From the NCBI GenBank assembly GCA_963784195.1, contig CAWARA010000016.1:496001-560000 (forward strand): DNA of 64,000 nt, given 5' to 3'. The DNA is from CAVQAH01 sp963784195 (GTDB taxonomy: Bacteria > Acidobacteriota > Vicinamibacteria > Vicinamibacterales > 2-12-FULL-66-21). Position numbers and translations under genes: made by a program. Shown here piece by piece: positions 8,034-19,513 of this stretch (the first letter of the stretch is position 1; each line of letters opens with the position of its first letter). The notes beneath the pieces were generated by a model, which saw only the letters and a list, made by a program, of their open reading frames with translations, ran no database searches and was not told the origin of the DNA.

Positions 8034-11000
8034 ATGAAGATCGTTACGTGCACCCTCCTTTGCGCGATCCTCCTGCCAATCAGTTCGACAGAAAGCCGTG
8101 CCCAATCGTATCAAGGCGGCCTTCGAGGGGCCGTGCGCGACGCCGGCGGGATCGTTCCCGGGGCCGAAGTGACCCTCGTGAACGAAGCCACCAACGCGAA
8201 GCGCACGACGATCAGCAATGCCGAAGGCGAGTACGCCTTCCCGAACGTGCTCCCTGGCACGTACACCGTTACAGCGTCCATCAGCGGCTACAAGAAGATA
8301 GAAAGCCGCGGACTCGTGATCGGGACCCAGACGTTCATCACGCTGGACCTGACGCTCGAAGTCGGGACCATCGAGGAATCAGTGACCGTCAGCGGCCAAT
8401 CGCCGATGATCGAGCGATCGAATGCGTCCGTCGCGTCGACGCTCGACAGCAAGACCCTCGAGACCCTCCCTACCGCGGGGCGGAATCCCTTCTTCCTGGC
8501 GGTCACGACGCCCAACGTCGTGCCGTCCGGCGATCCACAGTTCGTCCGCCAGCAGGACCAGACGAACTCGTCGCTCCTCTCGCTTGGCGGCGGGCCACGC
8601 CGCGCGAACAACTACACGCTCGAGGGCGTGTCCATCACCGACCTGCGGAACCGGGCGACGTTCATACCCTCGATCGAGGCCACCGAAGAGGTGAAGGTGC
8701 AGGTGAGCACGTACGACGCCGAGATGGGGCGCACCGGCGGCGGTGTCTTCAACACCGTCGGCAAATCGGGGTCGAATGTCTTCCACGGAAGCGCCGTCTT
8801 GCAGAACCGCCCGTCGTGGGGACAAGGAAAATTCTATTTCGCCAGAGACCAGCCCAAACCGGACAACTACTTCTGGCTCTACGGCGGGTCGGCAGGCGGG
8901 CCGATTGTCAGGAACAAAACCTTCTTCTGGACAACGACCGAGAACTACAAGACGAAGACGTCACGCAGCACAGTCCTCTTCCTGCCCACGGAGCGCGAGG
9001 TCCGAGGAGATTTCTCGCAAAGCGGGGTTACCATTTTCAACCCCCTCACGACACGCCCCGACCCGAGCAATCCCGGCCAGTTCATCCGCGATCCGTTTCA
9101 GGGCAACGTCATCCCTTCAGGAATGATCAACCCGGTGGCCGCAGCGGCTGCGCAGTACTTTCCACGACCGAGCTCCGGGAACGACCTGCCGTCGGTCGCC
9201 GAGCTGAAGGATCGGGCCAACCAGTTCACCGTCAAGATGGACCACCGCTTCAACGACAAGTTCACGTTGACGGGCATGTATGCCTGGTACGACTCCGAGG
9301 AGCCGGAATCGCGCTTCTATGGCAGAAACCTCGGCGACAACCCGGCCGATCCTGCCGAGGGGCTTCTGTTGCGCACGGTTCACGTCCTGACGCTGAACAA
9401 CGTGTTCATTCCGAGCAGCTCGACTGTGTACGGATTCCGATACGGCTTCACGCAGTTCGTGGATGACGACGTGCCAAACGCCTTCGATCCGGCAACGCTG
9501 GGCTTCTCGCCGAACTTCACGAACGCGATCACCTACGACAAGTTCCCCTCGCTCAACATCCAGGGGTACGGGAGCGTGAACTTCGACACGTTTGGCGATC
9601 GCGATCCTCAGGACACGACGTACTATTCGCACAATTTCAACGCCAGCGTCTCGAAGCTCGTCGGGAGCCATACGCTGAAGGCGGGTGCCGAGTACAGGCT
9701 CATCGGAATGGAACTGTTCGCGCGAGGACAGCCGAGCGGCAACTTCGACTTCACGCCAGGGTTCACGCGCGGGCCGAATCCGCTCGTCGGCGGCACAACC
9801 GCGCATGCGCTGGCCAGTTTCCTGCTGGGCTATCCGGCGACCGGCGACATCACCGTCGCCGCGCCGAGCGATTTCTACATCCATTACTACGCGGGCTACG
9901 CCCAGGATGACTATCGAGTCACACCCAACCTCACGCTGAACTTTGGCCTGCGCTACGAATTCGAGCAGGGGCTGCAGGAGAAGGACAACCAAATCACGGT
10001 GGGGTTCGATCGCGACCGCGACTTCCCGGTGCAGGTTCCCGGCCTGAACCTGCGCGGCGGGTTGATGTATGCCGGCGAGGACGGGTACCCGACCCACCAG
10101 AGCGATCCCTCGACAACGAAATTTGCTCCGCGGGGAGGGTTCGCGTATTCGCTGAATGAGCGGACCGTGCTGCGAGGCGGCTACGGGCTGTTCTTCGCCC
10201 CGAACCAGTATGCGTTTCCTAACGAGAACCGGCTCGGCACGCGCGGCTTCACGGCCATCACGACGTACTTCGCCAGCAATGACGGGGGGCTGACGCCGTG
10301 CGCCACGTGCACGCTGACAAATCCGTTTCCAAACGGCATCGAGCAGCCTGTCGGGAGCAGCCTCGGCCTGCTGACAGGCGCTGGCGGGAATCTCAACTTC
10401 GTCGATCAGTTCCGCGAGTCGGCCTACGTGCATCGGTACTCGCTCGATCTGCAGCGCGAGATCCGCAACGACATCTCCGTCTCGATCGGCTACCTGGGAA
10501 GCCGGTCCGAAAATCTGGCGGTTGGCGGCACCAATTCGAACACCGTCAACATCAACCAGCTCGAAGTCAGGCACCAGTCCCTCGGCACGGCGCTGCTCGA
10601 TGCGGTGCCGAACCCGTTCTTCGGCAACCCCGTGTTCGGCGCGTTCAGCCGGCAGTCAAACGATCGCCCGCGGCCAACTGCTGCGCCCGTATCCGCAGTT
10701 CGGCGACATCCTGGCGCACCAGGTCAGTGCAGGCAAGGCGCGCTATAACGCGATGGTGCTGAAGTTCAATAAGCGCTTCACCCGCGGCTGGGGTGCGAAC
10801 GTGAACTATACCTACAGCACCAACAAGGACAACCTGTTCGGCGAGGTCAACTACTTCTCGAACAACAACAACGCGTTGAGCCCGCCCGCTCGACAACTAC
10901 GACCTGGACGCCGAGTACGGCACGTCCCTCCTGGATGCGCCACATCGGCTGAATATCTCGGGCATCTACGAATTGCCGTTCGGACAGGGCAGGCGGTGGC

Positions 11001-11485
11001 TGTCGAAGCCGGGAGTGATCGATGTGCTCCTCGGCGGATGGGCCATTACCGCCATCGGAAGCTACCAGAGCGGGTTCCCCAATGTGATTGCTCAAGACAA
11101 CAACAACTCGGGCCTGCTCGGCAGCTTCCAGCGGCCGAACCTGACCGGGACCGATCCGGCGACATCCGGCAGCACGGAGGATCGACTCAACAACTGGTTC
11201 AATCAGGCGGCGTGGTCGCAGGCTGCCCCCTTCACGTTCGGCGACGCGCCACGGACCGATACGAGAGCGCGCACGCCGTTCAAGAAGAACTGGGACATCG
11301 CCTTCCAGAAGACACAACCCATCGGCGGGCAGACGATCATGGTGAGAATCGAGTTGATCAACGTGTTCGACGATCCCAACTTCCTTGGACCGGAGACCCG
11401 CTTCGGCCGGTCGGCTTTCGGCCGGATCACACAGGTGGGCGGCTTCCCGCGCACGGTGCAGCTCCTCGCGCGATTTGGATGGTAG
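8034..11485 (+). CDS. Oar-like TonB-dependent receptor with carboxypeptidase-regulatory domain (two frameshifts)
   Basis: Outer-membrane receptor of about 1150 residues. The signal peptide ends near SRAQS (residue 24). A carboxypeptidase-regulatory-like Ig domain follows (about 28-105, ending LDLTLEVG), then a plug region containing LPTAGRNPFFL and YTLEGVSI, then a long beta-barrel that ends in ARFGW with the expected C-terminal aromatic. The reading frame breaks near 10655 (after FGAFSRQ) and near 10885 (after FSNNNNALSP); sequence is conserved in the new frames, including LNISGIYELPFGQGRRW. The transported substrate is not predictable from sequence. Such receptors are highly expanded in acidobacteria. 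The ATG at 8034 follows an AGTGAGGAA ribosome-binding region. Confidence 0.92.
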
Positions 11486-11535
11486 GCAATCGAGTCATCG
11501 CGGCTTCGCTGCTCGCGCTCGGCCGCGAAGCCGCC

Positions 11536-11809
11536 TGCCAAGATCAAGAGCTCTCGCGGAGATAGCAGAGAGCAGGGATCGCAGAGAGTTCTTGAAATCA
11601 GAAAGACTGCGGGCGAAACAGGCTGCCTGGCGGAGCCAGGCAGGTGGAGTAGCGAGTGATCGCAAATCAGAGCGCCCGATGATCCTGTGGCGTTCTGATT
11701 TGCGATCACTCGCTACTCCACCCGCGCCTGCGGCGCGGCCAGTTTCGCCGTACCTCTGCGCTCTCCGCTCTCAGCGTCCTCTGCGTGAGCTCTTCGTGAC
11801 AAGTAGTTG
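11536..11809. repeat. Composite palindromic element, copy D (274 bp)
   Basis: Nearly identical to copy C in order and orientation, with the core stem formed by 11643-11672 and 11693-11722. It lies between the convergent TonB receptor and the small Cys-Cys gene, starting about 50 bp after the receptor stop. Confidence 0.92.
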
Positions 11810-11839
11810 TCGTGTCGAATTCTCGACCGCCGCCGCGAG

Positions 11840-12133
11840 CTAAGCGAGCGACGCCAGAAACTCCCGCGTGCCCGCCGGCCCCGTCGCGCTGAGCGAGATC
11901 TCCCCGCCATTCGACTCGACGATGAGCTCGAAGCGCAGGAAGCGGCAGCATCGCCGCTCGGCATCGATCACCGTCGCAATCTGTGCGAGCAGCCCATCAT
12001 CCGGCGTGAAGCGCCATCGCAGGCCGTCCGGCAGCTCCTCGCGGCCCACTGATCTGGCGATCAGGCCCGGCAGAAGATCGACGCGCCGCCGATTGAGATC
12101 GTCCGGGTCAAGTGTGCAAGCAATCTCGTCCAT
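11840..12133 (-). CDS. Small conserved Cys-Cys protein downstream of bshA
   Basis: Soluble protein of about 97 residues with no signal peptide. The central motif DAERRCCRFLRFEL holds a Cys pair, followed by ISLSATGPAGTREFLASL; the spacing resembles small hypothetical proteins I have seen beside mercury, arsenic or thiol genes, but I cannot name a family. An ATG at 12133 is used. A TTG at 12148 directly follows the bshA stop and would give 102 residues. Either way the gene is translationally adjacent to bshA, so a role in low-molecular-weight thiol or thiol-toxic metal handling is a reasonable inference, not a demonstration. Confidence 0.7.
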   Translation of the reverse strand: MDEIACTLDPDDLNRRRVDLLPGLIARSVGREELPDGLRWRFTPDDGLLAQIATVIDAERRCCRFLRFELIVESNGGEISLSATGPAGTREFLASLA

Positions 12134-12148
12134 GGTCAGATCGAACAA

Positions 12149-13285
12149 CTAGGAGTGCAATACCCGATCGTAATACTGCTCGTACATAGGCACGACACGA
12201 TCCACACAATACAGTTCACGCGCCCGCTGACATGCCACCTCGGCAATCCGTTGATGCAGTTGACGGTCCGTCAGCAGCGCGATCGCGCTTTGCGACATGC
12301 CGTCGACATCCGCTGGCTCGTGCAGAAACCCGGTGACGCCGTGCTCGATCACCTCGGGCAGCCCGCCGACGCGAGATGCGACCACTGGCACCTCACAGGC
12401 CATCGCCTCCAGGGCCGCGAGCCCGAAGCTCTCCTGCGCTGACGGCAGAAGAAAGACGTCGGCAATCGACAGCAGCGGGATGACGGCTTCTTGCGCGCCC
12501 AGCATGTCGACCTTGCTGGTCAGCCCGAGCTCACGGCCCAGGCGGTAGGCCGTTTCCTGTTCCGGGCCATCACCCACGAGCAGCAGACGCGCCGGGACCT
12601 CGCGGCAGATCCGCGCAAACACCTGCATCACCGCATCGATCCGCTTGACCGGCCGGAAGTTCGAGACATGAATCACCAGCTTCGTCTGGTCGTCCTTCGC
12701 GAAACGCGCGCGGAGGCCGGGCACCTCGGTCCGTCGATACAGCGTGCAGTCCAGGAAATTGGGGATCACGGCAATCTCGCGCGTGACGCACAACTCCGTA
12801 TGGGTCGAAGCTGCGAGACTCTTCGAAACCGCGGTGACGCCGTCAGAGCGCTCGATCGAATAGGCCACGATCTCCGAGTACGACGGATCGCTGCCGACCA
12901 AGGTGATGTCGGTCCCGTGCAGCGTGGTCACCACGCGCGCGACGGGCGTGTGGCCGCCTGACTCGAGTACCTGCCTGGCGAGCAGAGCCGCCGTCGCATG
13001 GGGTATCGCGTAGTGCGCGTGGATCAGATCGAGCTTGAACTCACGCCCGACTTGCACCAGGCGGTTCGCCAATGACAACAGATACTGCGGCTCACGAAAC
13101 AGTGGATAGCTGGGCGTGTTGACCTGATGGAACGCGAGCCCCGGATGAAACTCGTTCAGCCGGAACGGTGGATCGGTGCTGACGAGGTGCACGTTGTGGC
13201 CGCGATCGGCGAGCGCCTTCGACAACTCGGTCGCGACGATGCCGCTCCCGCCTACCGACGCGTAACACAAAATGCCTATATTCAT
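12149..13285 (-). CDS. bshA: BshA, N-acetyl-alpha-D-glucosaminyl L-malate synthase
   Basis: GT4 glycosyltransferase that joins UDP-GlcNAc and L-malate in the first step of bacillithiol synthesis. The 378-residue protein begins MNIGILCYASVGGSGIVATEL, with the glycine-rich acceptor loop typical of BshA. It contains HAHYAIPHA and TLHGTDITLVG in the N-terminal Rossmann fold, HVSNFRPVKR at the start of the donor domain, and the GT4 E-x7-E motif in ESFGLAALE. The start at 13285 is fixed by an ATGA overlap with the bshB1 stop. It is in an operon with bshB1 upstream and a Cys-Cys protein downstream. No bshC lies in this window. Confidence 0.92.
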   Translation of the reverse strand: MNIGILCYASVGGSGIVATELSKALADRGHNVHLVSTDPPFRLNEFHPGLAFHQVNTPSYPLFREPQYLLSLANRLVQVGREFKLDLIHAHYAIPHATAALLARQVLESGGHTPVARVVTTLHGTDITLVGSDPSYSEIVAYSIERSDGVTAVSKSLAASTHTELCVTREIAVIPNFLDCTLYRRTEVPGLRARFAKDDQTKLVIHVSNFRPVKRIDAVMQVFARICREVPARLLLVGDGPEQETAYRLGRELGLTSKVDMLGAQEAVIPLLSIADVFLLPSAQESFGLAALEAMACEVPVVASRVGGLPEVIEHGVTGFLHEPADVDGMSQSAIALLTDRQLHQRIAEVACQRARELYCVDRVVPMYEQYYDRVLHS

Positions 13286-14118
13286 GAAATCAGGGCCGGA
13301 GTCCGTGGTTCGTGGTTCGTCGCTCGTAGCTCGATAGCGCTTCCGACGTCGACGCGGTCTACCGAGCGACGAGCGAGCGACGACCACGAACCACGGCATG
13401 CGTTCACTCTTGAACAACGACTCTCGTACATTACCGGATCGCGCACCACGAACCCTTCCGCGAACGTGACACCGGCGAGCGCGCCGAACTGCGCGTCGCG
13501 GCTTTCAATCAGTTGCTGAAAACGCGGCGTGGTGAGCCGTGTGGAGACGCTGTCCCCGGAGGGCGGCGTGAACTGCGACACGTGACACGCCAGCGCGCGC
13601 CGCTTCACCTCGTAGTACTGCGACACGTCGATGACGAAGGCGGGCGGGCTCGAGTCGTTGATGAAGTAGTAACAGATCCACTCGGCTTTCCACGCCTCGC
13701 CCGCTGCCTGATAGCGCCGCAATCCGGCGCTGAACACCGCCTCCGTCAGCACCTGGCTCGCAGCCACGTGATCGGGGTGACGATCGGACCAGTGTGGAAC
13801 GGCAATGGCTCGCGGCCGCGCAGCGCGGATCAATCCGGCAGCCTGCCTGACGTGCTCGGCATCGCCGATCCCGCGATCGGGCCAGCGCAGATTCACGCGC
13901 CATCGCGCGCCCAGGACAGCCCGCGCCGCCTCCGCTTCAGCGAGGCGCTCGTCGACCGTTCCGTTGCTCCCCATTTCACCCGCGGTCAGATCGCACAGCC
14001 CCACACGGTGACCGAGTGCCGCGTGGCGCGCGACAGTTCCGCCGGCGCCTATCTCGATGTCGTCGGGGTGCGGGCCGAAAAACAGCAGATCGACCGGGTC
14101 CGGAGTCACAGTCACCAC
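13282..14118 (-). CDS. bshB1: BshB1, bacillithiol biosynthesis deacetylase, with repeat-derived C-terminal extension
   Basis: LmbE-fold zinc deacetylase acting on GlcNAc-malate. Visible motifs are GPHPDDIEIGAGG (metal ligands H and D), DLTAGEMGSNG and HWSDRHPDH. The protein has 279 residues where BshB1 is normally about 235. The family-like sequence ends near AEGFVVRDPV, and the last 45 or so residues are encoded by hairpin E (13301-13396) and its flanks, including the tag NHEPR. The TGA overlaps the bshA ATG (ATGA), so coupling is kept despite the insertion. The GTG at 14118 is the start. The extension is basic and low-complexity and probably unstructured. Confidence 0.9.
   Translation of the reverse strand: MVTVTPDPVDLLFFGPHPDDIEIGAGGTVARHAALGHRVGLCDLTAGEMGSNGTVDERLAEAEAARAVLGARWRVNLRWPDRGIGDAEHVRQAAGLIRAARPRAIAVPHWSDRHPDHVAASQVLTEAVFSAGLRRYQAAGEAWKAEWICYYFINDSSPPAFVIDVSQYYEVKRRALACHVSQFTPPSGDSVSTRLTTPRFQQLIESRDAQFGALAGVTFAEGFVVRDPVMYESRCSRVNACRGSWSSLARRSVDRVDVGSAIELRATNHEPRTPALIS
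13301..13396. repeat. Hairpin E: CGTGGTT-type heptamer hairpin inside the 3' end of bshB1
   Basis: The left arm (13301-13333) reads as CGTGGTT, CGTGGTT, CGTCGCT, CGTAGCT heptamers. The right arm (13363-13396) is the reverse complement with small slips. It is translated as the C-terminus of BshB1 and ends 16 bases from the bshA start codon. Confidence 0.9.
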
Positions 14119-14128
14119 TCAGACCCGA

Positions 14129-15332
14129 TCACGGTTTGGACGACGAGAACGCGGCAAGGACCTGACCGATGAACTCGTTGAACGCCCGCTGCTGGATCCA
14201 GCGGACGACGATGACGAGGTCGTTGTCCCAGTCGATGTAGATGATGTTGCTCCCGTTGCCCTGGAACGTCACGACTGTCGCCGGCGCGTTCGGAAACGGC
14301 TTCCGGTCCGTGTTCAGGAACCAGTTCATGTAGCCGTAGGTCTGGTTCGCGGGGCCTGGCGTCCGCGCCATCTTGATCCAGTCGGGCGAGACGATCTGCC
14401 GATCCTTCCATTTGCCATTTCGCAGGAACAGGTATCCGAAGCGTGCCATGTCGCGCGCCGAGATGAACATGCCACCACCCCAATGGCCTCCGCCGGTCGT
14501 CGACTGGACGCGACGGCCGTCGAGATCGATCCACGAGTTCTCGTAGCCATGCCAGCGCCACGTGCTGGACGCGCCGATCGGCTCCATCACTTCCTCACGA
14601 AGCACCTCCGGAAGTGGCCGGCGAAGGACGTGCAGTGCGCACAGCGCCAGAAGGTTCACGCGGACGTCGTTGTATTTGTAGCGTGTCCCAGGTTCGCTCA
14701 ACGGCCGGTTGGGCCAGTCGGACGGCCGCTGCCCTTCGGGTCTGTCCGCCCAGTCGGGCTTCCCCCACAGGGTGCCCTGCCAATCGCTGGTCTGACGCAG
14801 CAGGTGATCCCAGGTGATCTTGCGCGTTGTGCGGGCTCGCAAAGAGTGTGGGGTCCGGCACGTAGTCGCGGACCAGATCGTTGACGTCACGGATGAGCCC
14901 TTTCTGCCACGCGATGCCGACCACCGTCGACAGGAAGCTCTTGGTCACGCTGAACGTCATGTCCGTCCGTGTGGTCTCACCCCACTCCGCAATGATGTAG
15001 CCGTTCTTGACGATGATCCCGTTGAGCGCGCCGCGCGGCTGAACTGGCCCGATCGGTGTGTCGAACGGCTCCCGCCCGAACGTCGTCGCGAGGTCCACGG
15101 CGAGGTCCTTCGTAGCCGGATTCTCGTTCTCCGTCGCGAACTTGATGGCCGCCTCGAGCCGGGTGGCGTCGACGCCCGCCTGCGCCGGCGTCCGGGTCTG
15201 CCACCCGAATCGCTCCGGAAAATAGGGACCGGACGTCGACGGCGTCTGACGGGTCTGTGCCGACAGCACACCGCCTGACAGCGTCAGGATGCTGGCCGTC
15301 ATCAAGCTCAGCAACGCGATTCGTCTGTTCAT
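14129..15332 (-). CDS. Serine hydrolase of the class C beta-lactamase/PBP fold (one frameshift)
   Basis: Secreted hydrolase with a signal peptide (residues 1-25, ending LSAQT). The active-site SxxK is SVTK in MTFSVTKSFLSTVVG, and the Tyr motif is YKYND, fitting the YxN of PF00144 proteins. A third motif of the HTG type is not clear; GNGSN near the C-terminus may replace it. The frame breaks near 14825, between FASPHNAQ and KITWDHLLRQTSDW, and resumes to the stop at 14129. These enzymes are esterases or peptidases as often as beta-lactamases, so substrate is left open. The stop lies about 10 bp from the start of bshB1 on the same strand. Confidence 0.85.
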
Positions 15333-15417
15333 GACCGGCGATTATATGGAAGACGAAACGGGGAAAGTCTACCCCTCGCAGCATTTCCTCTGATCCATCT
15401 GATCCATCGAAAACCCG

Positions 15418-15465
15418 TTGACAGTGAACGGCCCGTGGCGCTACGGTATGCCACTGGTATACCGT
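15418..15465 (+). promoter_or_regulatory. Candidate promoter and GntR-like operator for the second TonB receptor
   Basis: TTGACA at 15418-15423 is a consensus -35; a weak -10 (TACGGT) follows after 18 bp. Immediately downstream, 15453-15465 contains CTGGTATACCG, a dyad of the TGGTATACCA type bound by several FCD-GntR regulators, with a second partial half-site at 15445-15452. A TTGACA also occurs upstream of the paralog, at 19736-19741, but without the dyad. Function is inferred. Confidence 0.35.
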
Positions 15466-15547
15466 CCCTGAAGACGGCCAGTTCGCCGTCAAAAAGGCGC
15501 ATTCCACGGCTCCAGCGCAGTTACTCACGTCTCTGGGAGGAGGAGAC

Positions 15548-18500
15548 ATGAAGCAGCGTGTTCTCGGGCTCGTTTCCGCGTGCTCCATCCTTGCTTTAAT
15601 CACTGCAACACCTGGTTTTGCCCAAAACAGAGGATCGCTCGACTGGCGTCGTCACCGACGCCGGCGGCGGTGTGCTGCCTGGGGCGACCGTCGTGGTGAA
15701 AAGCGTGACGTCGGACGCCTCGTTCGAGGCGACGACCAACACCGAGGGACTGTTCTCGGTGCCATCGCTCGATCCTGGCGCCTACACCATTACCGTCTCG
15801 CTGACTGGCTTCAAGACGAACGATCATCAACGACGTCCGGATCTCACCAGGCACACCAGTGAACGATCAAGGCGACGCTCGAAGTCGGCCAGCTCGAAGA
15901 GACGGTTACTGTCAGTCAGCAGCGCCGAGCTGATCAACACGCAGACACCAACGGTGTCTTCGACGCTCAACGCCGATCAGCTGAATCGCATGCCGACGCC
16001 GAGCCGGAACGCACTGAACGCCGTGACCTTTCTGCCAGGCATCAATACGGCGACGACTAACCGCGAGTCGCGCATCAACGGCCTTCCGGAGTCGTTCGTC
16101 AGCATCACGATGGACGGCGTGAACAACAACGACAACTTCAACCGGTCGACGGACTCGTTCTTCGCTTCGGTGTCCCCGCGGCAGGACGCCGTCGAGGCGG
16201 TCACCGTCACGACTGCGGCGGCCGCGGCGAACGTCGGCGGCAGCGGCGCGGTGACGATCAACTTCGCCACGCGCTCGGGAAGCAACCGCTTCAGTGGCAG
16301 CGTCTACGAGTACTTCCGTCACCCGTCGATGAACACGAACTACTACTTCAACGAGCTGAACGATCTTGAAAAGAACGACATCAAGTTGAATCAGTACGGC
16401 GGCCGGCTCGGCGGCCCGATCACGATCCCGGGCCTCTTCGATGGCCGCGACAGGGCGTTCTTCTTCTTCAACTACGAGCAGCTGCGTTTCCCGAACAGCT
16501 TTACGCGAACCCGCGTGACGCTGCATCCGCGGGCGTTGGACGGATGGTTCCGCTATACGGTGAGCGGTCAGATCCGCGAGGTGAACGTCCTCAACCTGGC
16601 GGCACAGAACGGGCAGATCTCGGCAATGGACCCATTGGTGCGGGATGTTCTTGGAAGGATTCAGGCCGCGACGCTGACGACCGGAGCCGTCAACACCACG
16701 AGCGACCCGCTTCTGAACAATTATGTGTGGCTCAGCCCAAGCAAGCTCTTCGAGCATCAGCCAACGCTGAGGATTGACTACAACCTCACGGAGAACCACC
16801 GGCTGACGGGAACCACCGCGACGATCTGGGCCGAACGCGATCGAGATTACCTGAATGGCGGCGACGTCCGGTTCCCTGGCGGAACGAACTCCAGCCTCTT
16901 TCACTCGACGCGTCCACTGCACTCGTTGACCCTCCGTTCGACGCTGTCCGCCAACACCGTCAACGAGCTCCGCGCTGGATTCACCGCGTACGGCGGCGCC
17001 TCGTATTTCGGTGACCTTTCGAGCAATGGCCCATCGACGTTCGAGGATCAGGACGGCTACGCGATCAATTTCCCGGACTTTTCCGACCCCGCGCTGACGA
17101 ATTGGCACGTGCAGAACAACCCGAGCTGGCGCAGCGCGCCGACGGCTGAAATCGCGAACACGCTGAACTGGCAAAAGGGCTCGCATGCCTTCATGTTTGG
17201 CGGATCGTGGCTCCGTGCGTCGGCATGGGAGAAAGCGCAGAATCAGGTGGAGGGCATCAATCTCGGGTTCAACAACACCAGCGATCCGGCGATCGGGCTG
17301 TTCAACACGACGAACTTCCCTGGGGCGTCCGGCGGCCAGCTCACGGACGCACGCGACCTCTATGGCACACTGACTGGACGGGTCACCGCCGTCACTGGTC
17401 AGGCGGCGCTGGATGAAGACACGAACCAGTACGTGTCGCTCGGGCCGCGTACTCGAGAGGGACGCATCGACATGCTCTCAGGATTCGTGCAGGACTCGTG
17501 GCGCTTGACGCCCGCCCTGACGATCAACGCTGGTCTCCGTTACGACCTCCAGCTGCCGTTCACGCCGGTCAACGACATCATGTCGAACGTGACAATGGAG
17601 TCGGTCTGTGGCATTTCCGGCGTGGGACCAGGTGGAAACTACGGCAACTGCAATTTCCTGCAGCCTGGTTTCACACCGGGCGTCACACCCGAATTCATCC
17701 AGTTGACGAGAGGCACGCAGGGTTACGACACCGACTACAACAACTTCTCGCCGAACGTCGGCGTCGCCTGGCGGCCGAACGTCGAGAGCGGGTGGATGCG
17801 GAAGATCCTCGGCGATCCGGAACAGGCGACCATCCGTGCGGGCTATTCCGTGGCGTACGAACGTCAGGGGATGGGCGTCTTTACGGGCGAATTCGGGGTC
17901 AACCCGGGCAGCACGCTGAGCCTGAGCCGCGACGCCAACACCGGGCTCGTTCCGCCGGGACAATCCTGGCCGGTGCTGCTCAGCGAGCGCAGCCGCCTGC
18001 AGACCGCCAGTTTCCCGACATCGCCAACCTACCCGATCGCCGTTCGCTCGGGTCGCGCCGACGACATGTCCACGTTCTCGCCGGACATCGTGATCGCCTC
18101 CGCTGGCACCTGGACCGCCGGCTTCCAGCGGTCTATCGGTCGCGACATGGCCGTGGACTTCCGCTACGTCGGCACCCGCGGCTGGAACCAGTGGTCAGAG
18201 CTCAACTACAACGACATCCGCGGCGAGAACCTCGTGGCCAACGGGTTCATGGACGAGTTCCGGCTCGCGATGTCGAACCTGACAGCAAACAACATCGCCG
18301 GCGGGAACCGCTCTGGTTCGTTCGCGTACTTCGGACCCAATACGGGCACCAGCCCGCTCCCGACCTATCTGGCGTACGTGAATCGCAGCAGGGACGCCAG
18401 CAACCCGGGCGCCTACTCTGGCGCCACGTGGACCAATACCGCCTTCACGAACGACCTGGTGCGGACCAATCCGAGCCCGGTCAACTCGGCCAACGACCTT

Positions 18501-19427
18501 GATGGCGATTCTGGGCGGCGCGCCAACGCGATTGCCGTGGGAATACCGGCGAACTTCTTCATTCCCAACCCGGACCTCGACGACGTCACCGTGACCGACA
18601 GCGGTGCGTACAGCGACTACCACGCGTTCCAGGTCGAGTTGCGGCGCCGTCTGTCGAAGGGGCTGTCGGCGAACTTCAACTATCAGTACGCGCTCGAAGG
18701 TGGTTCAGCGTTCGACGGCTTCTCGTTCGGTCGCGTGATGATTCCGAGCGAAAACGTGCGTCACGCGATGAAGACGCAGTGGGACTGGACGATTCCTGTT
18801 GGCCGCGGCCAGCGCTACGGCACCAACATGAACCCGATCCTCGACGGCATCCTCGGTGGCTGGAGTTTCAACGGTGTCGGCCGCATCCAGTCGCGCGCGA
18901 TAAATCTGGGCAACGTACGCCTTGTGGGGATGACAATCGACGAACTGACCGACATGTACAAGTTCGAGACGCGCATCAACCCTGATACCGGCGAGCTCGC
19001 CGTCTTCAACCTGCCGGACGACGTAATCCTCAACACTCGACGGGCGTTCAGCACCAGCCCGACGTCCGTCACGGGATACTCGAGTCTCGGTGCTCCGGAA
19101 GGCCGCTACTTCGCGCCTGACGACAGCTTCGATTGTCTCGAGGTACACGACGGCGACTGCGCGCCGCGCACGACGATGGTTCGCGCGCCGTGGTTCACGC
19201 GATTCGACATCGGCGTCACCAAGCGGTTCCCGATCAAGGGGTCGATGAACTTCGAATTCGCGTTCCAGGTGCTGAACGTGTTCGACAACATCAACTTCGA
19301 CCCGTTGGAGGACACGATCAACGGTGACGACGACATCTTCCAGACCACCTCGGCCTACACGGACGCAAGCAACACCTACGATCCGGGTGGCCGCCTCGGT
19401 CAGTTGATGTTCCGTCTCAATTGGTAG
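15548..19427 (+). CDS. Oar-like TonB-dependent receptor, second copy (four frameshifts near the 5' end)
   Basis: Outer-membrane receptor of about 1290 residues. Signal peptide from ATG 15548 (behind a GGGAGGAGGAG site), ending TPGFAQ. The carboxypeptidase-regulatory domain contains GVLPGATVVVKSV and FSVPSLDPGAYTITVSL; the plug has STLNADQLNRMPTPSRNALNAV and ITMDGVNNNDNF. The barrel ends MFRLNW with a terminal aromatic. Frame changes occur near 15630, 15822, 15857 and 15910; the remaining 3.5 kb are intact. It is closely related to the next gene over its full length (shared STLNADQ, FTRFDIGVTKRFPI, DPGGRLGQ), so the two are tandem duplicates. Confidence 0.92.
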
Positions 19428-19513
19428 AACGCGGCGTGGGCCCGACCTGAGGTTGGGCCCCGCTTTCCCTTCCCGTCCGGGCTTCCGCCACGAACCCGGT
19501 CACGATCGTCGCG

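Noticed and set aside
9117..10574. Long open frame antisense to the first TonB receptor (485 codons)
   Set aside because: It mirrors codon structure of the receptor, has no recognisable domain, and its composition (Arg/Val/Glu-rich) is typical of a GC-rich shadow frame.
15912..17186. 424-codon open frame antisense to the second receptor
   Set aside because: Same reasoning; the receptor frame is conserved with its paralog, the antisense is not a known protein.
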